A stretch of DNA of 7,036 nucleotides, from the NCBI GenBank assembly GCA_016867955.1, contig VGIE01000117.1, positions 1 to 7,036 on the forward strand. The letters run 5' to 3'. Positions 1 through 6,842 of this stretch are shown one piece after another (positions within the stretch are counted from its first letter, which is position 1; each line of letters begins with the position of its first letter). The translations under genes and the position numbers were made by a program. Below the pieces are notes generated by a model that made no database searches, was not told the DNA's origin, and saw only the letters and a program-made list of their open reading frames with translations. This stretch comes from Betaproteobacteria bacterium (lineage in GTDB: Bacteria; Pseudomonadota; Gammaproteobacteria; Burkholderiales; SG8-39).

Positions 1-638
1 TTGCGTTTGGCCAGCCCCTCCTCCAGCCACTGCAGGTAAGTGCGCATGGTCGAGGGCACCAGGTGCATGGACAGCCAGCCATCGGCGATCTCGCCGGTCA
101 TGCGGATGTTGCCCGGCGTCGCCGTGCCCAGCATGATGGGGATGTCCGGGTTGCCGTGAAGGATGCTCTTCAGCGGCTTGGCCAGGCCCGACGAGCCCGG
201 CCCGTGATAGGGCAGCGAGATCTCGGTGCCGGCATGAGCCACCGGCTCCTCGCGCTTCCAGATCTTGCGCATGATGGCCACGTAGTCGCGGAGGCGTGCA
301 GCCGGGTTGCCCCAGGGCTGGCCGTACCAACCCTCGACAATCTGCGGCCCCGACACGCCAACGCCGACAACCATGCGACCGCGCCCGGTCATGGCGTCGA
401 TGGTCTGCGCGCACATGGCCAGATTGGCCGGCGTGCGCGCAGACAGCTGCGCGATGTTGGTGCCGAGGCGAATGCGCTTAGTCAACGCCCCGATGTAGGC
501 CAGCGGCGTGATGGCGTCGGAGCCGTAGGCCTCCGAAGTCCACACCGTGTCGAAGCCGAGTTCCTCGGCGCGCAGGATGCGCTTCATCGGCAATTCCATC
601 TTCGGGCCGCTGTATCCGATGTTCAGGCAAAGCTTCAT
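1..638 (-). CDS. LLM-class (F420-type) flavin-dependent oxidoreductase, N-terminal part
   Basis: This is the first 212 codons of a luciferase-like monooxygenase-fold oxidoreductase; the C-terminal part runs off the left edge. Translating the minus strand from ATG at 638-636 gives MKLCLNIGYSG at the N-terminus, then AEELGFDTVWTSEAYGSDA (about residues 24-42), TNIAQLSARTPA (60-71) and GVSGPQIVEGWYGQPWG (94-110). These are the usual landmarks of the LLM TIM-barrel family, and resemble the actinobacterial-type F420-dependent members. Such enzymes are cytosolic and use reduced F420 or FMN to oxidise or reduce small organic substrates; the substrate cannot be read from sequence. Use of F420 rather than FMN is uncertain in a proteobacterium. 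The start is supported by a GGAG ribosome-binding site about 8 bases upstream. The gene is divergent from the nuclease gene and has its own candidate promoter. Confidence 0.9.
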   Translation of the reverse strand, partial: MKLCLNIGYSGPKMELPMKRILRAEELGFDTVWTSEAYGSDAITPLAYIGALTKRIRLGTNIAQLSARTPANLAMCAQTIDAMTGRGRMVVGVGVSGPQIVEGWYGQPWGNPAARLRDYVAIMRKIWKREEPVAHAGTEISLPYHGPGSSGLAKPLKSILHGNPDIPIMLGTATPGNIRMTGEIADGWLSMHLVPSTMRTYLQWLEEGLAKR

Positions 639-656
639 GCTGCGATCTCCAGTCAA

Positions 657-683
657 TTGTGCGGATGCGGGGCGCAGTATAGT
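657..683 (+). promoter_or_regulatory. Candidate promoter for the exonuclease/GIY-YIG gene
   Basis: TTGTGC (657-662) and TATAGT (678-683) lie 15 bases apart on the plus strand. The spacing is short for sigma70, which lowers confidence. It is the only A/T-containing promoter-like site in the short gap before the nuclease gene, and it overlaps the -10 box of the divergent gene. Confidence 0.22.
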
Positions 684-704
684 GCACCCGGGGCCCTGAC
701 TGAA
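676..704 (-). promoter_or_regulatory. Candidate sigma70 promoter for the LLM oxidoreductase
   Basis: On the minus strand, TTCAGT (704-699) and TATACT (681-676) are separated by 17 bases. The -10 box is good and the -35 box weak. The predicted transcript would start about 30 bases before the ATG at 638. The -10 shares bases with a possible plus-strand -10, so the two divergent promoters may compete. Motif reading only. Confidence 0.35.
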
Positions 705-737
705 TCGCGGTCGGGGTCACTGATGCGGGAGAGCGCG

Positions 738-744
738 AGGGGAG
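738..744 (+). promoter_or_regulatory. Ribosome-binding site that favours the GTG 750 start
   Basis: AGGGGAG ends 5 bases before GTG at 750-752. The other in-frame starts, ATG 723 and GTG 804, have weaker or no visible Shine-Dalgarno sequence. GTG 804 nevertheless sits closer to the conserved domain, so the start is a judgement. Confidence 0.5.
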
Positions 745-749
745 TCAGT

Positions 750-2321
750 GTGAAAACTTCTTCCTCGCTTTCTGCGACACCCTGTTTGTGGCACTCTAGC
801 CACGTGAAAAAAACCCCTGCCGCGCCGGGCACGTTCTTCGATCAGCCGCTGGCCTTCGTAGACCTCGAGACCTCGGGCGCCACCGCGCACCACGACCGCA
901 TCACCGAAGTGGGCATCGTCACCGTCGATCCCGATGGCACGGTCGAGGAATGGAGCTCGCTGGTGAATCCCGGCCAGCGCATCCCGCCCTTCATCGAGGC
1001 GCTCACCGGCATCTCCAACGCCATGGTGGAGGACGCGCCGCCATTCGAGCTCGTCGCCGCCGAAGTGCAAAAGCGCCTCGAGGGCCGCCTCTTCATCGCC
1101 CATAACGTGCGCTTCGATTACGGCTTCCTGAAGAACGAGTTCGCCCGCCTCGCCTTCCCGTTCCGCCCGAAGATGCTGTGCACGGCCAAGCTGTCGCGCG
1201 CGCTCTTCCCGCAGCACCGCAGGCACAACCTCGACAGCCTGATCGAGCGCCACGGCCTCATTTGCACGGCGCGCCACCGCGCCCTCGGCGATGCGCAGGT
1301 GCTGTGGCAGTTCGCGCAGATCATCCGCCGCGACTGCGACCCCGCGCAGCTCGCCGCCTCCATCGGCACACAGTTGAAGACTCCCAGCGTGCCGCCGCAG
1401 CTCGACCCGGCGGTGCTGGACGACATCCCGGAGACGCCGGGCGTGTACCTCTTCTACGACGCTAAGAACACGCCGCTCTACGTCGGCAAGAGCGTGGGCC
1501 TGCGCTCGCGCGTGATGTCGCACTTTGCCGGTGACCATGCCTCGGGCAAGGAGATGCGCATCTCCATGCAACTGGCGCAAATCGAATGGATCGAGACCGC
1601 CGGCGAGCTGGGTGCCCTCCTCACCGAGGCGCGGCTGGTGAAGGAACTGCTGCCTGTGCACAACCGCATGCTGCGCCGCGCGGGCGAGCTGTGCGCATTC
1701 CGCTGGACGCCGGGCGCCGTCACCTGCAAGCCGCCGGAGCTGGTGCGCGCCGCCGACCTCGACCCGCAACGCCTCGCCGAGACCTTCGGCACCTTCCGCT
1801 CGAAGAAAAAGGCACTGGAAGCGCTGGAGGCCATCGCGGCCGAACACGGCCTGTGTCCCATCCTGCTCGGGCTGGAGAAAGGCACGCCGCGCACCGTGAA
1901 TGCGGCCAGCGGCAAGGCGCGACCCTGCTTCGCCTTCCAGCTGAAAAAATGCCGCGGCGCCTGCTGCGGCGAGGAGTCGATCGCCGCGCACAACATCCGC
2001 CTGCTCGGGGCGCTCACCTGCCTGCGCATGCGCGCCTGGCCCTACAAGGGCCTTACCGGGTTCCGGGAATCACGGCCCGGCCCCGCTGGCGAGCCGGTCA
2101 CCGACATGCACCTCTTCGACCACTGGTGCTACCTCGGCACCGTGAGGTCGGAGGAAGAACTGCGTGAACGCCTGGAATCGCGCCTGGAGCCGGTGTTCGA
2201 CCTCGACACCTACAAGATCCTCGCGCGCGTGCTCGACCAGAAGAAGCACGGCCTCCAGATCGTGCCGCTCGGCCGCAGCACGGCGCGGCAGCTGGCGCTG
2301 GAACTGGACCAGGCGGCATAG
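750..2321 (+). CDS. DEDDh 3'-5' exonuclease fused to UvrC/Cho-like GIY-YIG endonuclease
   Basis: About 523 residues from GTG 750 (505 from GTG 804). The N-terminal half is a DnaQ-type DEDDh exonuclease: AFVDLETSG gives D38 and E40, HNVRFD (118-123) gives the ExoII Asp, and HRALGD (176-181) gives the ExoIII His and Asp. The second part is a GIY-YIG domain with GVYLFYD (231-237), LYVGKS (243-248), nearby arginines and E293 as the likely metal ligand. A UvrC-like cysteine cluster follows: C369, C393, C401 and C405, the last three within RPCFAFQLKKCRGAC. The UvrC C-terminal RNase H-like nuclease and helix-hairpin-helix domains are absent. The architecture matches the known DnaQ/UvrC-like fusion family (mycobacterial Rv2191 type). 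The likely role is cytosolic DNA repair or damage processing, combining incision with 3'-end trimming; this is inferred. All catalytic motifs look intact. The open frame continues upstream to position 63, but that part is antisense to the neighbouring gene and is not coding. Confidence 0.92.
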   Translation: MKTSSSLSATPCLWHSSHVKKTPAAPGTFFDQPLAFVDLETSGATAHHDRITEVGIVTVDPDGTVEEWSSLVNPGQRIPPFIEALTGISNAMVEDAPPFELVAAEVQKRLEGRLFIAHNVRFDYGFLKNEFARLAFPFRPKMLCTAKLSRALFPQHRRHNLDSLIERHGLICTARHRALGDAQVLWQFAQIIRRDCDPAQLAASIGTQLKTPSVPPQLDPAVLDDIPETPGVYLFYDAKNTPLYVGKSVGLRSRVMSHFAGDHASGKEMRISMQLAQIEWIETAGELGALLTEARLVKELLPVHNRMLRRAGELCAFRWTPGAVTCKPPELVRAADLDPQRLAETFGTFRSKKKALEALEAIAAEHGLCPILLGLEKGTPRTVNAASGKARPCFAFQLKKCRGACCGEESIAAHNIRLLGALTCLRMRAWPYKGLTGFRESRPGPAGEPVTDMHLFDHWCYLGTVRSEEELRERLESRLEPVFDLDTYKILARVLDQKKHGLQIVPLGRSTARQLALELDQAA

Positions 2322-2323
2322 GT

Positions 2324-2351
2324 CTGTCAGTAATCGGTTTGTATCGATAAT
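2324..2351 (+). promoter_or_regulatory. Candidate sigma70 promoter for the MgtC/DUF4010 gene
   Basis: CTGTCA (2324-2329, four of six matches to TTGACA) and GATAAT (2346-2351, five of six to TATAAT) are 16 bases apart. The predicted start near 2358 leaves a leader of about 145 bases before ATG 2503. The left arm of the inverted repeat covers the -35, and the right arm begins at the last base of the -10. From there to 2502 I see no other clear site and no strong ribosome-binding sequence. Confidence 0.3.
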
Positions 2352-2358
2352 ACTGACA
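2325..2358. repeat. Perfect 8-bp inverted repeat with inner 4-bp repeat (possible operator)
   Basis: TGTCAGTA (2325-2332) is mirrored exactly by TACTGACA (2351-2358). Inside it, ATCG (2333-2336) pairs with CGAT (2345-2348), with an AA bulge on the right side. There is no T-run after the second arm, so an intrinsic terminator is unlikely. It lies just after the nuclease stop codon and over a candidate promoter for the next gene, so an operator is plausible but unproven. Confidence 0.5.
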
Positions 2359-2502
2359 TCGGGCCTTTGCGTTTTCTGTTAGGGTATGACGGTCGCTCCG
2401 CACAGCAACGGGCCATGCACCCCGCATCACCCGGGTTGATCCTGGTCAAAGGTCCGCTCCCTGCGCCTTGAGGCGCCCGCCGTTGCGCCGCATACTCCGG
2501 TG

Positions 2503-3684
2503 ATGGACGATACCGACCTTGCGCTCCGTTTTACCGTGGCCCTGGGCCTCGGCGTGCTGCTGGGCCTCGAGCGCGAGCGCACCAAGGGCGAGGAAGGCGG
2601 CGCCGGCGTGCGCACCCTCGCCCTCATCGCGCTGGGCGGCGCGATCTCGGGCTACATCGGCGACCGTCTCGGCCTGCAATGGCTGGCGCTGGCGGTGTTC
2701 GTGGCCATGGCCACGCTGATCATCAGCATGTATGTGATGACCTCGAAGGGCGAATACACCGGCATCACCACCGAGGTCTCGGCGCTGCTGGCCTTCCTGC
2801 TGGGGCTGCTGTGCGCCTACGGGCAATTGCAGCTGGCCGGCTGGATCGGCGTCGCCATGGCGCTGCTGCTCGCCCTCAAGGGCTGGCTGCACTGGCTCGC
2901 CGGCCGCGTCAACACGGCTGACGTCGAGGCGACGCTGAAGTTCGCCATCGTCACGCTGATCATCCTGCCGCTGGTGCCGGACGCCAACTACGGCCCGCCG
3001 CCGCTCGACGTGGTGAACCCGTACAAGATCTAGCTGATGGTGGTGCTGATCTCGGCGCTCAATTTCTCGAGCTACCTCCTGATCAAGATCGTCGGCGCCG
3101 AGCACGGCGTCAGCATCGCCGGCCTCCTGGGCGGCATGGTCTCCAGCACCGCGGTCACGCTCGGCTTCTCGCAGCGCAGCCGGCAGGTCGGCGAGGACAA
3201 CTCATCTCTGGCCCTCGGCATCCTGCTCGCCTGGACGGTGATGTTCTTTCGCGTCCTGATCATGACAGCGCTGATCAACCTCGAACTTGGCCTGCGACTG
3301 GCCTTGCCGGTCGGCATGCTGTGCGTCGCCAGCCTCGGCTCGAGCTGGTGGCTGTGGCGCAGGCGCAAGCAAAGGGAAAGGAGCGAGGTCAAGACCGGCA
3401 ACAACCCGTTCGAGCTCGACGAAGCCATCAAGTTCGGCCTGCTGTTCGGCCTGGTGGTGGTGATCGCCCGCGCGGCGCAGGTCTATCTCGGCGACGCCGG
3501 CCTCTACCTCGCGGCGGCTGTGGCCGGCCTGACCGATATCGACGCTATCACCCTCGCCATGGCCAACACCATCACCAAGGACGGCATGGCAATCGGCTTC
3601 GGCTCGGCCGAGTTGCGCCGCATCACCCTGCCGATTGCGGCGCTGCTACTCGCCACCGGCGCCGCCGGCGCGTTGCTGGTGTGA
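2503..3684 (+). pseudogene. MgtC/SapB-DUF4010 membrane protein gene interrupted by in-frame TAG
   Basis: One reading frame of 393 codons encodes a multi-spanning inner-membrane protein, but TAG at 3031-3033 interrupts codon 177. The N-terminal part (about residues 1-140) has the MgtC/SapB look: GLGVLLGLERERTKG followed by GVRTLALIALGG and several hydrophobic helices. From about 145 onward it matches DUF4010: LPLVPDANYGPPPLDVVNPYKI, the stop, then LMVVLISALNFSSYLLIK, GLLGGMVSSTAVTLGFSQR and a C-terminal GLTDIDAITLAM region. Family members usually carry Trp in the NPxxIW-x-MVVL stretch, so TGG to TAG is the simplest explanation. The family is poorly characterised; MgtC relatives affect magnesium stress and ATPase activity, while this long form is generally annotated as a putative membrane protein. 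GTG 2500 is an alternative start. No good Shine-Dalgarno sequence is visible. The frame is otherwise open and well conserved to its natural TGA. Confidence 0.88.
3031..3033 (+). other. In-frame amber codon replacing an expected Trp in the DUF4010 gene
   Basis: The codons read AAG ATC TAG CTG ATG GTG. The frame before and after is the same, and protein similarity to the family continues without a gap. ATG at 3037 lies only three bases after the stop, so a ribosome could in principle restart there and make a separate 215-residue C-terminal product. Confidence 0.85.
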
Positions 3685-3722
3685 GCGCAGGCGCCCACAC
3701 ACCCTCCGCGATTCCCGCTGCC

Positions 3723-4337
3723 ATGAGAAGGAACCATCCGCCCGTACACCAGATCGAGTTGTGGGTCGTCGAGCTGTCGCAACTGTTCAACTCAATGGAC
3801 CCGATGCCCTTCCACCACCGCGACCTTGACCCCGACGCCGAGGAGTTCCTCGAGAGCTGGGCGCTGGAATTTCCGCGGGACAGCCACTTCCGCATCATCA
3901 TTCATATGGAAAAGATGCCGGTGGAAGACCCCACGCCACTGGTGGCCGAGGCCATCCACAACTACTTCGACTACAAGTCAACGTTGTCACGGCGCAACCT
4001 GCGCGTGCTCCTGCTGGAGGGCCGCACCAGCCTGCTGATCGGCCTCGGCTTCCTCGCGCTGTGCCTGCTCGCCGCCGACTCGCTGGCGAGCTATGCCTTC
4101 AGCCCCTACCTGCGCGTGCTCAAGGAAGGCTTCACCATTGCCGGTTGGGTCGCCATGTGGCGGCCGATGCAGATCTTCCTCGACGAATGGTGGCCGCTGG
4201 TGCGCCGCCGGCGCATTTACGCCAACCTGGCGCGCGCCGGCGTGCATGTGACGCAGGGCAAGGGTGCCGGTCGGCTCGGCGCAACGGCTTCGTTACCCCG
4301 GGGCGTGCCTGCAACGCGCCGGGAACTGCCCCGCTAG
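3723..4337 (+). CDS. Conserved hypothetical membrane protein with two membrane segments
   Basis: The product is 204 residues from ATG 3723. An alternative GTG at 3681 overlaps the preceding TGA as GTGA and would add 14 residues. Neither start has a strong Shine-Dalgarno sequence, so coupling to the upstream gene is plausible. The N-terminal soluble region contains the distinctive stretch LSQLFNSMDPMPFHHRDLD followed by DAEEFLESWALEFP, a short beta-like FRIIIHMEK segment and AEAIHNYFDYKSTLSRRNLR. A hydrophobic helix follows after R101 (about 102-121), then a second one with WVAMWRPMQIFLDEWWP (about 141-157), and a basic RRRRIY segment. I recognise this as a widespread bacterial hypothetical family with the MDP-PF and AMWRP-IFL-WWP signatures, but know no function for it. 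The orientation of two helices with soluble ends suggests an inner-membrane protein with most residues cytoplasmic. The last 25 residues are low-complexity and probably unconserved. Confidence 0.85.
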   Translation: MRRNHPPVHQIELWVVELSQLFNSMDPMPFHHRDLDPDAEEFLESWALEFPRDSHFRIIIHMEKMPVEDPTPLVAEAIHNYFDYKSTLSRRNLRVLLLEGRTSLLIGLGFLALCLLAADSLASYAFSPYLRVLKEGFTIAGWVAMWRPMQIFLDEWWPLVRRRRIYANLARAGVHVTQGKGAGRLGATASLPRGVPATRRELPR

Positions 4338-4381
4338 CCATTGGCCGGCTGCGGGACCTGCGCGGTAAGCCTGCTTTGCAG
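4338..4381. other. Convergent intergenic gap without a clear terminator
   Basis: The plus-strand hypothetical gene and the minus-strand SulP gene end 44 bases apart. Only short self-complementary pieces occur here, such as CTGCTTTGCAG at the right edge. No stem followed by a T-run is visible for either strand. Confidence 0.4.
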
Positions 4382-5878
4382 TCAGGACTCCTGCAGCGCG
4401 CGCAGCTCGACGTTGGTGTAGCGCAGCCGCATCGCCAGCACGCGCGCCAGGCCCTCGAAGAGGTCGATGGCCAGCTTGCGGTGTCCGGCCGTGAGCGCAT
4501 CGAACTTCTCGCGCGAGAGCACGAAGAGTTCGGTGTCCACCTCGGCCACGGCGTCGGCCGAGCGGGCATTGCGGTCGAGGAAGGACATCTCGCCGAAGAA
4601 GTCGCCGCGCGCGAATGTCGAAAGGTGGTGCGTCTGCTGGTCGGCCACCGGCAGCATGATGCGCACCGAGCCGCTGCGGATGAGGAACAGCTCGTCGCCG
4701 GTCTCGCCCATTGTGAAGATGCGCTCCCCGGCCTTGACCGGGCGCCTCTCCATCACCGCCTCCAGCTCGGCCAGCGTCTCCTGCTTGCGGCGGCGGAAAA
4801 GGTCGATGTCTCTCAGCTCGAGCGGCTTTTCGGCGGCAGCCACTTCCCGCGCCTCGGCAAGGATGCGGTTCTCCACCCATTCGAGGGCGTCGTCCAGCTC
4901 GTCGAACACCGGTGCATGCCGCTCCGGCCGCGAGCTGCCGATCTGCTCGAAGTACTGCGCCAGGTCCTGCCCGGTGGGCACCTTGCGCGGCAGCTGGCTG
5001 AACAGCAGCCAGGCGCCGCGCTCGGCCAGCATGTCCTCCACCTGTTCGAGCACGTGCACCACGGTGACGTCCACCGACTGCACGCGGGGCAGGTCGAGGA
5101 TCACGTAGTTGCGCGTCTTCAGCTCCGGTTCGAGCGCGGAGTAGAGCTGGTCGGCAGTGCCGAAAAACAGGCTGCCCTGCAGCTCGAATACCACCGCCTG
5201 CTCGCCGCGAGCCTCGAGGATGGCGCGCTCCTCGGGCAGGCGGATCTGCTTGGAGAAGACCTGGTTGCCGTAGACCATTCGACGCACGCAGGACGTGCTC
5301 ACCTTCTCGCGGATGAACAGCAGGGCCGCCAGCGCGATGCCGATGCCGGAGGCCGCGATCAGGCTCACCGTCTCGGCCACCGCCACCACCGCGACGATCA
5401 CCACGAAGTCGAGGACGGTCGAGCGATTGCGCAGCAGCTGCAGGCTGTGCACGTCGAACATGTGCACGCCGATGACGATCAGGATGGCGGCCAGCGCGGC
5501 GATCGGAATCCATGCGATTACCGAGCCGAGCAGCAGGAAGGCAAGCAGCGAAAGCCCGCCCTCGATCAGGCCCGAGCGCTGCGTCTTCGCCCCGCTCGAG
5601 ATGTTGACCAGCGTCGCGCCCATAGTGCCCGCGCCCGGCACGCCGCCCACCAGCGTCGCGGCGAGGTTGCCCAGGCCCTGGCCCATCAGCTCGCGATTGG
5701 AGTCGTGGCGGCTGCGCGTCAGCGAATCGAGCACCACGCAGGTCTTCAGCGTATCGATGGACAGCAGCACGGCCAGCGTCAGCGCCGGCACCAGCAGGTC
5801 GGGCAGCAACATGAGGTCCATGCCGCCGACGCCCTTCCAGCGCGCCGACAGCGCCTCGGCGAAGCCGGCACCCGACTC

Positions 5879-5899
5879 GCCGCCGCCACCTCCCCCACC
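5879..5899 (-). repeat. Seven-glycine tract inside the SulP membrane domain
   Basis: Seven consecutive Gly codons (residues about 234-240) follow GPL and precede ESGAG. The codons are mixed (GGT, GGG, GGA, GGC), so this is a protein-level low-complexity loop and not a pure DNA microsatellite. It lies between hydrophobic segments and is probably a flexible loop. Confidence 0.7.
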
Positions 5900-6105
5900 C
5901 AGGGGCCCGATGATCAGCGGATTGCCGTGCAGGGCCATCAGTGCGCGGTCGGCAATGCCCAGGCCGAAATAGGTCAGCACGCCCGCGAGCAGCCCGAGGA
6001 TGGCCGCCGGCACGGCGCGCGTGACGCGGGGCGCAAGCACCATGACCGCCGCCGTCACCACGCCGACGGTGATGCCCTGCCAGTTCCACAGCGCGGGCCA
6101 CAGCA

Positions 6106-6108
6106 GAC
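6106..6108 (-). other. Single-base deletion point in the SulP gene
   Basis: The upstream frame reads NVHLSDV and then turns into cysteine-rich nonsense. The downstream frame gives LLWPALWNWQGITVG, the normal continuation of a SulP protein. The DNA on the coding strand is GATGTCTGCTGTGG; one extra base after GATGT would join both parts. There is no homopolymer or obvious slippery heptamer here, so programmed frameshifting is unlikely. Confidence 0.85.
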
Positions 6109-6785
6109 ATCGGACAGGTGCACGTTGCGCCCCACGCCGAGCAGCTTGGGGATCTGGCTGAGGATGATGATGAGGCCGACGCCGGTGAGGTAGCCGCTTA
6201 CCACCGGATAGGGCATGTACTTGATCAGCCGGCCCACGCCCACCACGCCGAAGATCAACTGCAGCAGGCCGCAGAGCAGCCCGACTACCGTCATCATCAG
6301 CAGGATGGTGGCCGGCGCCACATCCTGCTGCATGAGCTGGATGCCGAAGGCCGAGAGCACCGCCGCCGGCGCGCAGGGCGCGGTAATGAGGCGGTTGGTG
6401 CCGCCGAGGTAGGAGGCCACGAGGCCGAGCGCGGAGGCACCGATGATGCCGGCCAGTGCGCCCTGCGCAGCGTAGCTCGCCCATAGTGGAGCGAAGATGT
6501 TCACGCCGAAGGCGATCGCCGAGGGCAGCGCCACCAGCATGGCGGCCAAGCCGCCCCAGAAGTCGCCCGCCACGTTGTTGCCCTTCGCATCAGTCATGCA
6601 CGGCCTCGGTTGGTCGGCGATGAACGCGCGCGGCACGAGCGCGAAAGCTCCCCTCCCGCCGCAATTGGCGCCACACCCCGGATTCAAGCCTCATTGGAGC
6701 ACCAGCGAAGCATCCATTCCTTGCGGCACATCAAAGGACGGCTTTGCCCGTTGCTCCCGCCCGGAACCGGCACCGGCGATCTGCG

Positions 6786-6799
6786 TGTCGGCATTATCG
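6786..6799 (-). promoter_or_regulatory. Candidate -10 motif for the SulP gene, shared with the DUF4010 promoter
   Basis: The minus strand reads CGATAATGCCGACA, which matches CGATAATACTGACA at 2345-2358 (plus strand) at 12 of 14 bases. GATAAT could serve as a -10 box. No good -35 is visible at the usual distance. The predicted leader to ATG 6597 would be about 190 bases. Confidence 0.22.
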
Positions 6800-6807
6800 C
6801 GCCTTTC

Positions 6808-6836
6808 TTGCAAACCGAATGATTAATGTCAATAAT
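6808..6836 (+). promoter_or_regulatory. Candidate sigma70 promoter in the intergenic region
   Basis: TTGCAA (6808-6813) and AATAAT (6831-6836) are exactly 17 bases apart, the ideal sigma70 spacing. Matches to consensus are four of six and five of six. Transcription would begin near 6843 and run into the hairpin at 6896-6923. Confidence 0.38.
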
Positions 6837-6842
6837 CTGGCA

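Larger units (their letters stand above)
4382..6597 (-). pseudogene. SulP anion transporter with STAS and cNMP-binding domains, frameshifted
   Basis: With one base restored, this gene encodes about 738 residues. It starts at ATG 6597-6595 (MTDAKGNNVAGDFWGG), with GAGG six bases upstream, and ends at TGA 4384-4382. Residues 1 to about 440 form the SulP membrane domain: LPSAIAFGVNIFAPL, APCAPAAVLSAFG, KYMPYPVVSGYLTGVG, DLLVPALTLAVLLSIDTLK and GGVPGAGTMGATLVNISSG. A STAS domain follows (about 453-545), then a charged helical linker, then a cyclic-nucleotide-binding domain (about 618-700) with a phosphate-binding cassette FGEMSFLDRNARSADA containing the expected Glu and Arg. SulP proteins move sulfate, bicarbonate or other anions across the inner membrane; the substrate is not readable here. 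The cNMP domain suggests control by cAMP or a similar ligand. The reading frame changes between codons 163 and 165 (near 6107), so translation in frame would stop at a codon ending at 6055, giving about 180 residues. Confidence 0.9.

Noticed and set aside
63..749. Upstream extension of the nuclease reading frame to ATG 63
   Set aside because: It lies antisense to the well-supported LLM oxidoreductase and has no domain character; high GC keeps the frame open by chance.
717..1991. Long minus-strand open frame of 424 codons
   Set aside because: Fully antisense to the exonuclease/GIY-YIG gene, rich in Arg, Ala and His as expected for a shadow frame.
2325..2358. Intrinsic terminator for the nuclease gene
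   Set aside because: The hairpin is A/T-rich, has a bulge and lacks a following T-run.
4293..6110. Minus-strand open frame of 605 codons overlapping SulP
   Set aside because: It is a different frame of the same strand with Arg/Gly/Ala-rich nonsense, while the other frame gives clear SulP, STAS and cNMP motifs.
6106..6112. Programmed ribosomal frameshift in SulP
   Set aside because: No slippery heptamer, internal Shine-Dalgarno sequence or conserved family precedent is visible; simple deletion is more likely.
4061..6193. Very long plus-strand open frame (710 codons)
   Set aside because: Antisense to the SulP gene; its His-, Gln- and Arg-rich low-complexity content is a typical reverse-strand artefact.
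6598..6785. Possible riboswitch in the SulP leader
   Set aside because: A GGGCAAAGCC piece faintly recalls c-di-GMP-I riboswitches, but the other conserved elements are missing and the stem is only 4 bp.
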